Positions 23,433-30,851 of a stretch of DNA of 30,851 nucleotides are shown here, piece by piece. The position numbers and the translations under genes are program-made. The notes beneath the pieces were generated by a model. The model was not told the DNA's origin. It saw only the letters and a program-made list of their open reading frames with translations, and did not search any database. Origin of the DNA: Lachnoclostridium sp. UBA7122 (lineage in GTDB: Bacteria > Bacillota > Clostridia > Lachnospirales > Lachnospiraceae); contig DKXQ01000042.1 in assembly GCA_002493085.1 (NCBI GenBank), forward strand, positions 1 to 30,851, given 5' to 3'. Positions within the stretch are counted from its first letter, which is position 1. Each line of letters opens with the position of its first letter.

Positions 23433-24854
23433 TTATTTTACTTTATTTTGAATCCATGACTCAATATGGTTTGCAATCACATCATTATTCAATTCCTGGA
23501 ACATAAAATGGCTATTCCCTGTAATTCCCTCATCAGGTAAATTAACTACGGTACAATCACCACCATCTGCATTATATTTTTCTGCAAACTGGACAGCACC
23601 ATCACGGACAGATTTCCAAAAACCAGTAGACATAATATCTTCTGGACCATTATCAATATAATCCCCAAAGTAAATTGTAATTGGAATCTTAGCTTCTAAT
23701 AGTTTTTTGTACTGTTCTGAATCTGGCTGTGGTGTCCCGCCTGGCTCTATTGCAATAATAGCAGAAATATTTTCTACTGGAACGTCCCATCCTACTGCAC
23801 CACCTTGGGAATGTGTCACAAAGACAGATTTATTGCCTGTCATGTTATAAACATCTTGCATGACAGCACCAAGGGCGGCTGCATCCACTGCCTGGTCAAA
23901 ATCACCAGTATTCGGAGTCATTTGACGGAAAAACTGGTTTTGTGCTTCCTCTCCTTCCGGAAACTGGGAACCTTCATATCTTTCTGGTGCTGTGCGTCCA
24001 ATGCGGAAATGTGTATACCATGCCTGGTCTCCTGGTTTGTAATCTTTAGAATCTTCTGACCACACATCAAGAAAACCATCTTTTGTCATAGAAATTGTTG
24101 CACCCGCTTCTCCACGGCGTGGCTGGTCTACAAGAAATGCTGCATATCCTTTTTTTAGGAAAATATCAGACCAGCCTTCCCTGCCATCTGGAGTTGTCAT
24201 CCAGCCCATACGGGATTGTCCATACCCATGCAGGTAAACCATAGGCTTTCCATTGTCATTGACAGGAATCTGGTAAAATACATTCGCATGGTCAATATGT
24301 GCTGTATTTCCGGCACGGGTTGTATCCATCCAGTTCGTAGCAGAATCATATGTACCCTCTACTGGAGTAGTAACCGTACCTCCAGAAGAAAACATTCCCT
24401 GTTTCGCAATTCCTAATGTATTTCCTGTTGTTTCTTCAGGAAGCTTATCTGGTTCACTGGCATATATTGTCATCCAAGCCTGTTTTTTCTTATAACCTTT
24501 TCCAGATATAGTAACTATAATATTTGCTGCTCCTGCTTTCTTTACAGTAACAATACCCTTTTTTGTAACTGTTGCTACAGATTTGTCATTAGACTTAAAT
24601 GTTACATTTTTTACGGCAGCGGCCGGTTTTGCTGTAACTTTTATTGTCACTTTATCCCCTGCTGTCATAGAATATGTTTTCATTGTTACATCTTCTGTAC
24701 CTGCCACAAGCTTCAAAGAAGTTACTTCTTTTTTTTCTGCTGCCGATACTACTGTACTGGTATACCCTATATTATTGCTAAATCCAGATACAGATAAACT
24801 GAATGCTAAAAGAAGCATTACTCCACCTTTTTTCATATTGTTTTTTCTTCTCAT
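23433..24854 (-). CDS. Exported Big2-domain alpha/beta hydrolase
   Basis: 473 residues. Signal peptide about 1-39, Big2 domain about 44-131, then an alpha/beta hydrolase of about 340 residues. It shows YLHGYGQS at 208-214, nucleophile S349 in VTHSQGGAVGW, a strand IIAIEPGG that puts E370 in a candidate acid position, and H449 in GNSHFMF. The GHSQGG-like elbow and EPGG suggest a secreted lipase/esterase-type enzyme, but no substrate can be named. AAAGGGG precedes ATG. Spaced 57 bases after the cytochrome gene and 10 before the Big2-flavodoxin, so it is cotranscribed with both. Confidence 0.85.
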   Translation of the reverse strand: MRRKNNMKKGGVMLLLAFSLSVSGFSNNIGYTSTVVSAAEKKEVTSLKLVAGTEDVTMKTYSMTAGDKVTIKVTAKPAAAVKNVTFKSNDKSVATVTKKGIVTVKKAGAANIIVTISGKGYKKKQAWMTIYASEPDKLPEETTGNTLGIAKQGMFSSGGTVTTPVEGTYDSATNWMDTTRAGNTAHIDHANVFYQIPVNDNGKPMVYLHGYGQSRMGWMTTPDGREGWSDIFLKKGYAAFLVDQPRRGEAGATISMTKDGFLDVWSEDSKDYKPGDQAWYTHFRIGRTAPERYEGSQFPEGEEAQNQFFRQMTPNTGDFDQAVDAAALGAVMQDVYNMTGNKSVFVTHSQGGAVGWDVPVENISAIIAIEPGGTPQPDSEQYKKLLEAKIPITIYFGDYIDNGPEDIMSTGFWKSVRDGAVQFAEKYNADGGDCTVVNLPDEGITGNSHFMFQELNNDVIANHIESWIQNKVK

Positions 24855-24911
24855 AATATAATCCCCTTTCTGCCTTTTTATTTTAAAATAATAAATTTAT
24901 GTATCACTTTT

Positions 24912-25589
24912 TTATATACCAGTCCGTTTAATTTTTCTAAAAATTCCAGCAAGATAATGTCCAAGAAATATAAATAATCCCATTACCGCCATATAATCTA
25001 AAAAGAAGAAGAATAATGGTTCTCCAAAATCAAAGAAAACAAAATGGATTTTTAAAAACATATAACTTCCAATTTGCCGTTTTACAAAAGCATAGATACC
25101 ATAACAGGCAATCAATAGTCCTGTCAGTCTGCTAATCCATAACCAGACAGCAGATGTCTTTGGAAGCATTTTCTTTACTATACCTGTCACCATGCTCCAA
25201 TGTAATCCAAGGTGAAGGGAAAGAAAGATAAATCCCCAATATGCTGATAACATATGTAGTTTTCTGGCCCAGGAACTTCCTCCCATGACAGGTAAAAAAG
25301 AAAATACATGACGTGAAAGTACAATGCCACTTAACATAGATCCTGCCATAGAAACCAGCACCAGGATTACTAAAACAGTTTGTAAAATACGGAATAAAGT
25401 ATACTTTCCTTTCCGTAGATTCTGAATCCACTGGCTATTTAAAATATGATGCAAAAGAAATAACACAAAAATCCCTATACCCAGCCACTCATGAATGACT
25501 TCTCCAGCCATACTATAAGCCATAAGTAAAAACAAAACCACTGTCATAATAATATCAATTATAATTTTTACATTTTGCTTTAATTTCAT
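24912..25589 (-). CDS. DUF4405-like membrane cytochrome b (predicted di-haem)
   Basis: 225 residues, about six hydrophobic helices (about 9-27, 32-50, 68-91, 112-132, 147-168, 192-215). Two helices each carry a histidine pair with exactly 13 residues between: H33/H47 (H48 adjacent) and H112/H126 (H130 nearby). HX13H twice is the four-ligand pattern of di-haem b-type cytochromes and ferric-reductase-like proteins, which move electrons across the membrane. AAAGGAG is well placed before ATG. It lies between an aldo-keto reductase and genes for surface proteins, one a flavodoxin, so it is a good candidate for supplying electrons to exported flavodoxins. The DUF4405 name is from memory. Confidence 0.8.
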   Translation of the reverse strand: MKLKQNVKIIIDIIMTVVLFLLMAYSMAGEVIHEWLGIGIFVLFLLHHILNSQWIQNLRKGKYTLFRILQTVLVILVLVSMAGSMLSGIVLSRHVFSFLPVMGGSSWARKLHMLSAYWGFIFLSLHLGLHWSMVTGIVKKMLPKTSAVWLWISRLTGLLIACYGIYAFVKRQIGSYMFLKIHFVFFDFGEPLFFFFLDYMAVMGLFIFLGHYLAGIFRKIKRTGI

Positions 25590-25646
25590 AAAACTCCTTT
25601 AATCCTTACCAGCTTATAAATATTTTTATCTCTTTCACTATCTTTT

Positions 25647-26486
25647 TTATAAATCTTCCTTTAATGCCATGGATGCATAAGCTGTAATCATTTCAGGGGT
25701 AGCCGTATAATAAGGAGTATTTTTATTTAGTTTTACAATTTCCTCCATATCTTTATCTGACAAAGAGAAATCGAATATATCAAAATTATCCTTAATATGA
25801 TAAGGATTTTTTGAACCAGGGATTACTACATGGCCACTTTGGATATGCCATCTTAAAATCACCTGGGCATTACTTTTTCCATATTTTTCTGCCAATTTTC
25901 TAAGAACTGGCTCTTCTATCAAGTTTTTATCACCATGCCCAAGAGGATACCACGCCATAAGCCCCATATTTATTTCCTTTAGAAATTTTTTGAGGTTTAT
26001 TTGCGGAAAATAAGGATGTGCCTCTGCCTGGACCATCTGGGGTTTTATTTCCATAGTATTAACAGCTTCTTTCAAAAGTTCCTCTGGAAAATTAGAAAGA
26101 CCAATTGATTTTACTTTTCCTTCTTTTACTGCTTTCTCAATCGTTTTGTAACCTTCTCTCCAATTATCTGTAGGCTGGTGTAAAAATAAAAGATCAATAT
26201 AATCTGTCTGAAGCCTCTTAAGTGTATCCTCCACTGCTGTTTCTTCTTTATACACCGTTGGCCATAACTTCGTTACCAAAAAAACATCTTCCCGTGGAAC
26301 ACCACTTTTTTTGATTCCACGTCCTGTTCCACTCTCATTCATATAACCATTTGCAGTATCAATTAGCCTGACACCACTTTTAAGTGCATTCTCCACAGAG
26401 TTTTCAGCTTCTGCAGACGATAACATAAATACACCAAGCCCCGCCATAGGCATTTTTATTCCATTATTTAATGTTATATATTCCAT
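25647..26486 (-). CDS. Aldo-keto reductase (AKR5-like), first gene of cargo operon
   Basis: 279 residues. Tetrad D43 (LIDTANGYMNE), Y48, K73 (VTKLW) and H103 (LFLHQP); GLSNF; late PGSKNPYHIKDN cofactor motif. Its N-terminus MEYITLNNGIKMP is nearly identical to that of the AKR at 14979 (MEYVTLNNGIKMP), so the two are paralogues split between operons. GGAG lies eight bases before ATG. The gene follows a LysR-type box and a clear TATAAT. A 57-base gap separates it from the cytochrome gene. Substrate unknown. Confidence 0.9.
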   Translation of the reverse strand: MEYITLNNGIKMPMAGLGVFMLSSAEAENSVENALKSGVRLIDTANGYMNESGTGRGIKKSGVPREDVFLVTKLWPTVYKEETAVEDTLKRLQTDYIDLLFLHQPTDNWREGYKTIEKAVKEGKVKSIGLSNFPEELLKEAVNTMEIKPQMVQAEAHPYFPQINLKKFLKEINMGLMAWYPLGHGDKNLIEEPVLRKLAEKYGKSNAQVILRWHIQSGHVVIPGSKNPYHIKDNFDIFDFSLSDKDMEEIVKLNKNTPYYTATPEMITAYASMALKEDL

Positions 26487-26541
26487 TCCTTTTTCTCCTT
26501 ATTTACTATGAATATACCTTTTAACCAGATATTTTAATAAG

Positions 26542-26610
26542 ATTATAACAAAAATAATTTTTTAAGGAAGTTTCTTTTTGTTCATCAGTTAATACCTATA
26601 GGTTATAACT
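26542..26610 (-). promoter_or_regulatory. LysR-type box and promoter of AKR-cytochrome operon
   Basis: Minus strand: AGTTATAACC-N4-GGTATTAACT (26610-26587) is a 24-bp dyad with only two mismatched pairs. TATAAT at 26547-26542 starts 52 bases from its centre, putting the dyad near -64. AGAAACTTCC between them parallels GGAACTTCTC in the other two promoters. This is the cleanest of three copies and the one closest to the LysR gene. Confidence 0.78.
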
Positions 26611-26643
26611 CTTTTCTGTTTTCATAATATCTACAAAAAAAGA

Positions 26644-26675
26644 CATGGCAATTATCTTTTCAGATAACTGTCATG
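26644..26675 (-). terminator. Terminator of LysR gene
   Basis: Minus strand CATGACAGTTATCT pairs (one mismatch, one wobble) with AGATAATTGCCATG over a GAAA loop and is followed by TCTTTTTTTG. It lies 114 bases after the LysR stop, separating it from the AKR promoter. Confidence 0.75.
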
Positions 26676-26788
26676 CCCTTATAATAATTACTTTGCCAGA
26701 TATAAACGGACTATATTATTATAAATATGTTTAACTTTTGGTTTTGTATTGTTTTTTGATAGATAAATTTTATTTTGCAGTGCTTGTA

Positions 26789-27685
26789 CTAATCCCAGTT
26801 TAATACTGTCTGTACTGCTGTTAGAAAATTCTGCACCGTTTTTGATGGTTTTCTTGAGTGAAGCAGACCATAAGGTATTTTGTGTTCCCATTCTACTGGA
26901 ATAATCTTTAGCAGAGGGTGTACATTTATCCATGCCCTTGTCGCCATCAAGATATCATTGCTGTTTTCGCAGCGGTTAAAAGTATCTACATTATAAAAAT
27001 CAAAATCCACAATATTAATTTTATTATGATTTTTCCAAATATCGTCCCTGAGTTTATCCACATAGTGGCTCCAACCCCTGTGCATCAGCATCAGATTTTC
27101 TCCATACATATCCGTTACATCCAGTTTATTCTTCTCTGCCAGACGGTGATGAATGGATACAGCACAACAGATTGGTTCCCTGCTAATTTCAAACCCGTCA
27201 CACTTACGAAGATCAAGCATTGTTTCATCAAAAATCCCTGCCACCACATCAATATTCTGTCCAAGATTTGCTAATATCTCCCTTGCATTCTCTGGCGTAT
27301 TATCAAAAGGCACCAGCTGGAATTTTATACTTGGAATATGTTCATGGATTTTGGGCCATAATTCCACAAGAATCTGTGCTGGTGTCATTGGAGATGTTCC
27401 AATACGGATAACAGTTTCATCCTCTTGCATGGCATTTTTTGCTCTTGTTACGGAATCTTTACAATATCCAATAATATATTTTGCATCCTGATAAAGAGAA
27501 ATTCCTGCTTTCGTCAGATGAAGTCCCCGATGAGTCCGTTCAAATAACTTTACACCAATTCCCTCCTCAAGAAGATTCATCTGCTTGATTACTGCAGTTG
27601 GTGTGATAAAAGCCTGTTCTGCTGCCTTATTAAAACTCCCTGCATCCGCCACACGGATAAATGTTTCAAGCTGGGGATTATACAT
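26789..27685 (-). CDS. LysR-family transcriptional regulator, likely cargo regulator
   Basis: 298 residues starting MYNPQLETF (AAAGGCGG eight bases upstream; a GTG three codons earlier is the alternative). N-terminal winged helix-turn-helix at about 5-63 (FIRVADAGSFNKAAEQAFITPTAVIKQM, KLFERTHRGLHLTKAG). The substrate-binding domain spans about 88-295 (VIRIGTSPMTPAQILVELWP, IDVVAGIFDE, CCAVSIHHRL). LysR proteins bind T-N11-A dyads near -65 and respond to a small metabolite. Three such dyads stand before the three cargo operons and none elsewhere that I found, so I infer this protein controls them. The next gene upstream is a flavin reductase-like gene. Confidence 0.9.
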   Translation of the reverse strand: MYNPQLETFIRVADAGSFNKAAEQAFITPTAVIKQMNLLEEGIGVKLFERTHRGLHLTKAGISLYQDAKYIIGYCKDSVTRAKNAMQEDETVIRIGTSPMTPAQILVELWPKIHEHIPSIKFQLVPFDNTPENAREILANLGQNIDVVAGIFDETMLDLRKCDGFEISREPICCAVSIHHRLAEKNKLDVTDMYGENLMLMHRGWSHYVDKLRDDIWKNHNKINIVDFDFYNVDTFNRCENSNDILMATRAWINVHPLLKIIPVEWEHKIPYGLLHSRKPSKTVQNFLTAVQTVLNWD

Positions 27686-27819
27686 TCCAGTCACCGCCTT
27701 TTTCTATGGTTTTCAAGTTACTTATTGTTTTTTATCCTATTAGCCGCCGTATTTGTATTAACAGCATAACTTTTCATGCTATCTTATCTAAAGCACAAAT
27801 GATTTCTGGCAGCAATTTT

Positions 27820-28374
27820 TTACTTTAGCTGCAATCCGTCCTTAAATGCATCTCCTACTCTCTCTCCCAGTTTATAATATCCAGCATGAACAGTATCAAA
27901 AACAACTGGGAAAAATTTTTCAAGGCTGATTTCTCCGTCCCCGCCCAAAATCTTCTCATCTGCACTCACATTAATAATGCGGCCTAAATATTTTCCTCCA
28001 TCAATTATCTTAACAAGTTCACATTCTAATGTAAGTGGAAGCTCATTAATAACTGGTGCATTAACAAATTCACTTTTCGTCACTGTAAAACCAGCTTTTT
28101 CCATTTTATCAGGAACCTGGCTTGCCGATTCTACTCCTACATAATCACATGCCACTATATGTGGGACATCTGCTATGCTGACAGTAAATGCCTTTGTTGC
28201 TGCTAAGTTCTCCGTGGTTTTGTGCTGTGATAAATCCATAATAATTTCATCTGCTCCAACAATCCCACCCCATGCGGCATTCATAGCATTAGCATTTCCT
28301 TTTTCATCATAAGTGCCAATAATCATTACTGGTTGTGGATACAGATATGGTTTTGCCCCAAAATTTTTTCTCAT
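27820..28374 (-). CDS. Flavin reductase-like FMN-binding split-barrel protein
   Basis: 184 residues with the Flavin_Reduct/DIM6 family layout: AKPYLYPQPVMIIGTYDEKGNANAMNAAWGG at 7-37 (flavin-binding N-terminus), IMDLSQHKTTENL about 45-57, FTVSIADVPH, and the C-terminal FDTVHAGYYKLGERVG. Such proteins bind FMN and either reduce it with NAD(P)H or use it as a cofactor. GAGGAG before ATG. It precedes the LysR gene by 134 bases on the same strand. It could supply reduced flavin to the flavodoxins; no LysR-type box of good quality is visible upstream, so regulation is unclear. Confidence 0.88.
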   Translation of the reverse strand: MRKNFGAKPYLYPQPVMIIGTYDEKGNANAMNAAWGGIVGADEIIMDLSQHKTTENLAATKAFTVSIADVPHIVACDYVGVESASQVPDKMEKAGFTVTKSEFVNAPVINELPLTLECELVKIIDGGKYLGRIINVSADEKILGGDGEISLEKFFPVVFDTVHAGYYKLGERVGDAFKDGLQLK

Positions 28375-28700
28375 TCTGTTTTTCTCCTCTCGTTTTAATT
28401 TTACACAAAATTTAAACTTTACACCATGATAACATATTTTTACTTCTGAAACAAGCTGGATCTGGCAATCTTTAGGATAAACAAATGAATAAAAAACCTA
28501 ACAATTTCCAGCAACTATCTGAAAATACATACTTCGGTATCCTTGTTACACAAGCATAATAAATAATTATATAAAAAGATATACTTACGGATAACAGAAT
28601 ACCAGATATTTCAAAAACAGTAGTATTTTTTAGAAAAAAGTTAAAGAAACTTAGTTTTCAAGTAATTCTTTGTTTATTTTATAGCATTATAATTTTTTGT
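28375..28700. other. Gene-free AT-rich gap
   Basis: 326 bases between the SpoVG-like gene and the flavin reductase gene. No frame is convincing on either strand. A weak partial match to the LysR-type half-site occurs near 28415-28440 but lacks the second half. It marks the border between conjugative backbone and metabolic cargo. I see no tRNA or insertion sequence. Confidence 0.5.
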
Positions 28701-29378
28701 TTAACGAAAAGGTGTATCTTTTATTACTCTATAGTCCTTACTATTTTTCGTTTCTATTTTTCTCTGTCCATGTTTTGTTGCCTTTTGTTTCTCTTTTTGG
28801 TAAATTTCTAAAATAGTTTCATTTATTTTTTCACGAAATTCTTTTGTCACAGGATAACAGATATCAGAATACACCATTTTCCCATCTTTATCTAAAGTTC
28901 CTGTACTATAGGAAGGCATAGAAACAAATTCCCCTGATTTTCCTTTATATATACTAATATTGCCTATTGCAAAACTGTTCTCTAAAACTATACTTGCCAG
29001 CCCGGAAAGATTACTTCCTGTCCGTTCAAATGGTGTTACCCATGCTGTAAATTCTGGTGTATTTTTATCTCCTGTTTTTTTATAAGCTTTCGTCTTTCCT
29101 GCCTGTTCCATTTCATCATATAACTGTAAAATATTACCATACAATTCCTGCCGGAACTCTTTTGTTACAGGATTGCAGATATTTTTAAAAACAGGCTGGT
29201 TGTTTTCATCCCTTTCTTTTGTACGGAAACTTGGCATAGCCACAAAATTTTTACTTTCTTTGTTTTCTAAAACTGCTATTTTAGTAACTTTAAAGCTGTC
29301 ACCAAAAACAACAGATGCAAAAGCTTTTACATGGTTACCAATGTTATCTGCTGCACTCATCTGGATAGAATATTCCAT
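28701..29378 (-). CDS. Protein with two SpoVG domains
   Basis: 225 residues containing two tandem copies of the SpoVG fold. Copy 1 is about 16-92 (VKAFASVVFGDSFKVTKIAV, NFVAMPSFRT, ICNPVTKEFRQEL). Copy 2 is about 121-197 (LSGLASIVLENSFAIGNISI, EFVSMPSYST, ICYPVTKEFREKI). Single-domain SpoVG of Bacilli (about 85-100 residues) binds DNA and RNA. Two-copy versions occur on clostridial conjugative elements near the large helicase gene, as here (gene order helicase then SpoVG). It may act in nucleic-acid handling during transfer; that role is inferred. AGAGGAAG precedes ATG. The last 25 residues are basic. Confidence 0.85.
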   Translation of the reverse strand: MEYSIQMSAADNIGNHVKAFASVVFGDSFKVTKIAVLENKESKNFVAMPSFRTKERDENNQPVFKNICNPVTKEFRQELYGNILQLYDEMEQAGKTKAYKKTGDKNTPEFTAWVTPFERTGSNLSGLASIVLENSFAIGNISIYKGKSGEFVSMPSYSTGTLDKDGKMVYSDICYPVTKEFREKINETILEIYQKEKQKATKHGQRKIETKNSKDYRVIKDTPFR

Positions 29379-29464
29379 ATCTTCCTCTCTTTCTTCCTGC
29401 GGTAACAGGATTTTTACTTACATCTGTATTTCAAATATTTATATCCTGTTTGCTGTTTCATTTT

Positions 29465-29629
29465 TTATTTAAAAACCTGGTTACATCTGCCTTGTAAATC
29501 TGGCAATAAACAAAAAACCGGCAAAAACAGTAGTAACACTGTTCCTGCCACACCAATTAATCCCAATAAAAAATTCCTTTCTGTTTTCTTACCTGCTTTT
29601 CTTATCTGGTACTGTATGGTAATTTCCAG
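29465..29629 (-). CDS. Small membrane-peptide frame overlapping helicase end
   Basis: Beginning in the +1 frame inside the helicase stop region and running to a TAA at 29467-29465. It encodes a basic start (IRKAGKKTERN) followed by LLGLIGVAGTVLLLFLPVFC, a clear hydrophobic segment. No ATG is present; CTG at 29629 or internal TTG/GTG are the only candidate starts, so it may be decayed or translated by reinitiation. It resembles small membrane proteins I recall after ICE helicases. Low certainty. Confidence 0.35.
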   Translation of the reverse strand: MEITIQYQIRKAGKKTERNFLLGLIGVAGTVLLLFLPVFCLLPDLQGRCNQVFK

Positions 29630-30851
29630 ATTCCGCTACTTTGTCTGTATCCTGCCCTGCTGTTTTCTCCAGAATGGCCTCCTCTGTCCCACCATTTTCT
29701 AAATCAAGCTGGATATCCAGTTCCTTCAGCCTTGCTGATTTTTCTATAAGTTCTGTTTCCTGCACAAAAGGTTTTTCATATTCTGCTTTGGACTGTTCCA
29801 TATCTCTTTGGTATTGTTCCATACGTTTCTCTAATTCTTTGATCCCTTCTGGGATATTATGAAAAAGATTTTCCAGTTTTACCATACTCCCTACCGGGCT
29901 TGTGGAAAGTTCTGTTTTATACTCTGTCTTTCCACGCAGTGCAAGATTATCCAGGCCAATATAATTTCTCTCTGCCAGGATTTCAAACCCTTTATATTCC
30001 CCGATAGGGGTAGTTTCCCCATTTTTACATTTACTTACAGCTTCCAGCAGGACTGTCCCGCCATCGACACGTTCCGTAAAACAGGCATTTCCTACTTTAA
30101 CAGCAAAATCCGGTTCTGCAAGAAGTGCTGCCTCTGCTGCTTTTGCGTCCGTCTGGATACAGGCAAGCTTCTGCTTTGCTGCTGAAATTAATTTTGGATA
30201 TTTCACCATAAAATTGTCCTGTAAAGAATACCGCTGGCTGTCATAACTGTTCTTTAACATTTTTAAACGCTGGACATCATTCTCTAACTGCATTTTTTCC
30301 CGGATCAGAGGGTTTCCAGTCGCCACAGCCTTGATTTCAGCGTAAGAAAGCACAGATTCATCGACATCGGAGCAGGTGCGGGATACTGCTTTGCTTGTCA
30401 TCACCTGTGAAATAAACCGTTGTTTATTTTCTATCAGCGACCAGGAATACGCATCAAATGTACTTTTGGTTACATATCTAAAAATAGCAATCTCTTTATT
30501 TTCATTCCCCTGCCGTTTTCCCCTCCCTTCCCGCTGTTCTATGCAGGAAGGTTTCCAGGGGCAGTCTACATGGTGCATGGCCGTTAAATGTGTCTGTACA
30601 TTGACACCTGTACCACACTGGTCCGTAGAACCTATCAGGACTTTCTTTTTTCCGCTTCTTACTTCTTGAAACAGTTTTTCTCTCTGTGCATCTGTCTTAG
30701 CGTCATGAATATAAGCGATTTCCGCAGATGGTATCCCAAGTTTTACTAATTCCGTTTTGATAAAATTATAAACATCAAATTTCACGCCCTGTTTTACTTT
30801 TTCTTCCCAGTCCTCTGACCATGACGCTTTGCAGCTCTGACGAGTAAATAT
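29589..30851 (-). CDS. ICE SNF2-like helicase, 3' part (runs off window)
   Basis: 420 codons are visible and the frame is open through the right edge, so this is the C-terminal part of a much larger protein. The helicase C-lobe is clear: VLIGSTDQCGTGVNVQ (motif V region), DCPWKPSCIEQREGRGKRQGN (motif VI with its Gln/Arg cluster), then FRYVTKSTFDAYSWSLIENK and FISQVMTSK. The rest (DESVLSYAEIKAVATGNPLI, coiled-coil segments, Glu-rich end) parallels the helicase remnant at 452-1438 but is clearly divergent, so the two come from different elements. These proteins, sometimes fused to a DNA methylase, are backbone genes of Firmicutes ICEs. An in-frame GTG at 30785 is not the true start. Confidence 0.9.
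   Translation of the reverse strand: MFTRQSCKASWSEDWEEKVKQGVKFDVYNFIKTELVKLGIPSAEIAYIHDAKTDAQREKLFQEVRSGKKKVLIGSTDQCGTGVNVQTHLTAMHHVDCPWKPSCIEQREGRGKRQGNENKEIAIFRYVTKSTFDAYSWSLIENKQRFISQVMTSKAVSRTCSDVDESVLSYAEIKAVATGNPLIREKMQLENDVQRLKMLKNSYDSQRYSLQDNFMVKYPKLISAAKQKLACIQTDAKAAEAALLAEPDFAVKVGNACFTERVDGGTVLLEAVSKCKNGETTPIGEYKGFEILAERNYIGLDNLALRGKTEYKTELSTSPVGSMVKLENLFHNIPEGIKELEKRMEQYQRDMEQSKAEYEKPFVQETELIEKSARLKELDIQLDLENGGTEEAILEKTAGQDTDKVAESGNYHTVPDKKSR

Noticed and set aside
13053..26486. Assigning the cargo to a named pathway such as hydroxycinnamate, bilirubin or iron reduction
   Set aside because: Families fit several pathways; no gene is specific enough to identify a substrate from sequence alone.
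26688..26933. Minus-strand frame of 81 codons overlapping the LysR 3' end
   Set aside because: Out of frame with LysR over most of its length and continues into AT-rich non-coding sequence; no ribosome site or recognisable motif.
452..30851. Idea that the two helicase segments are a direct duplication flanking a composite transposon
   Set aside because: They are clearly divergent, have different downstream genes (GNAT pair versus SpoVG), and no matching DNA repeat is visible.
1..30851. CRISPR arrays, tRNA or rRNA genes, insertion sequences
   Set aside because: No regularly spaced direct repeats, tRNA-like cloverleaf or DDE transposase frame was found on reading through the window.

Overview
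Kind of organism: this is accessory DNA from a low-GC Gram-positive anaerobe, most likely a gut Lachnospiraceae/Clostridia species. The evidence is strong AAGGAGG-type ribosome sites, TnpX/TndX-type large serine recombinases, clostridial conjugative-element genes (SNF2-like helicase, SpoVG-like protein), an Agr system with a clostridial-looking peptide, and surface enzymes carrying Big2 domains. Essentially every confident gene lies on the minus strand, so the biological order runs from high to low coordinates. Layout: (1) 1-1438 is a piece of one integrative element. It holds the 3' remnant of its large SNF2-type helicase gene, then a small protein overlapping a GNAT acetyltransferase (toxin-antitoxin-like pair). 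(2) At about 1436-1440 the helicase remnant stops matching its family and a second element begins. Its end carries three consecutive intact large serine recombinase genes (1564-6491), a small DUF6870-like gene, a mazF-type toxin and a degenerate resolvase-fold gene overlapping mazF. (3) 7796-8805 has no confident gene but contains a cluster of inverted repeats. (4) 8806-12665 is a regulatory module: two XRE regulators and a complete quorum-sensing locus in the order agrA-agrC-agrD-agrB. Two promoters (agrDB and the second XRE gene) share 21-bp-periodic AgrA-type direct repeats at identical distance from the -10. (5) 13053-28374 is a metabolic cargo in three operons plus a LysR regulator and a flavin reductase-like gene. 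The cargo encodes four predicted exported flavodoxins (two lipoproteins, one with a signal peptide, one Big2-fused), a di-haem-type membrane cytochrome (HX13H twice), three Big2-fused esterases/hydrolases (one with two catalytic domains), three aldo-keto reductases, a YqhD-like alcohol dehydrogenase and a cytosolic FMN reductase-like protein. (6) 28701-30851 returns to conjugative-element backbone: a double-SpoVG protein and the 3' part of another SNF2-like helicase that runs off the window. How it fits together: a serine-recombinase ICE appears to have inserted into the helicase gene of a different ICE, carrying an Agr-regulated control module and a large LysR-regulated redox cargo. Upstream of each of the three cargo operons I find the same dyad, of T-N11-A (LysR) type, centred 51-52 bp before a TATAAT-like -10. 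This ties surface flavodoxins, membrane cytochrome, surface esterases and cytosolic NAD(P)H enzymes into one regulon. The best candidate for an undescribed system is this regulon, read as an exported-flavodoxin electron-transfer pathway coupled to ester hydrolysis and carbonyl reduction. Its substrate cannot be told from the sequence.
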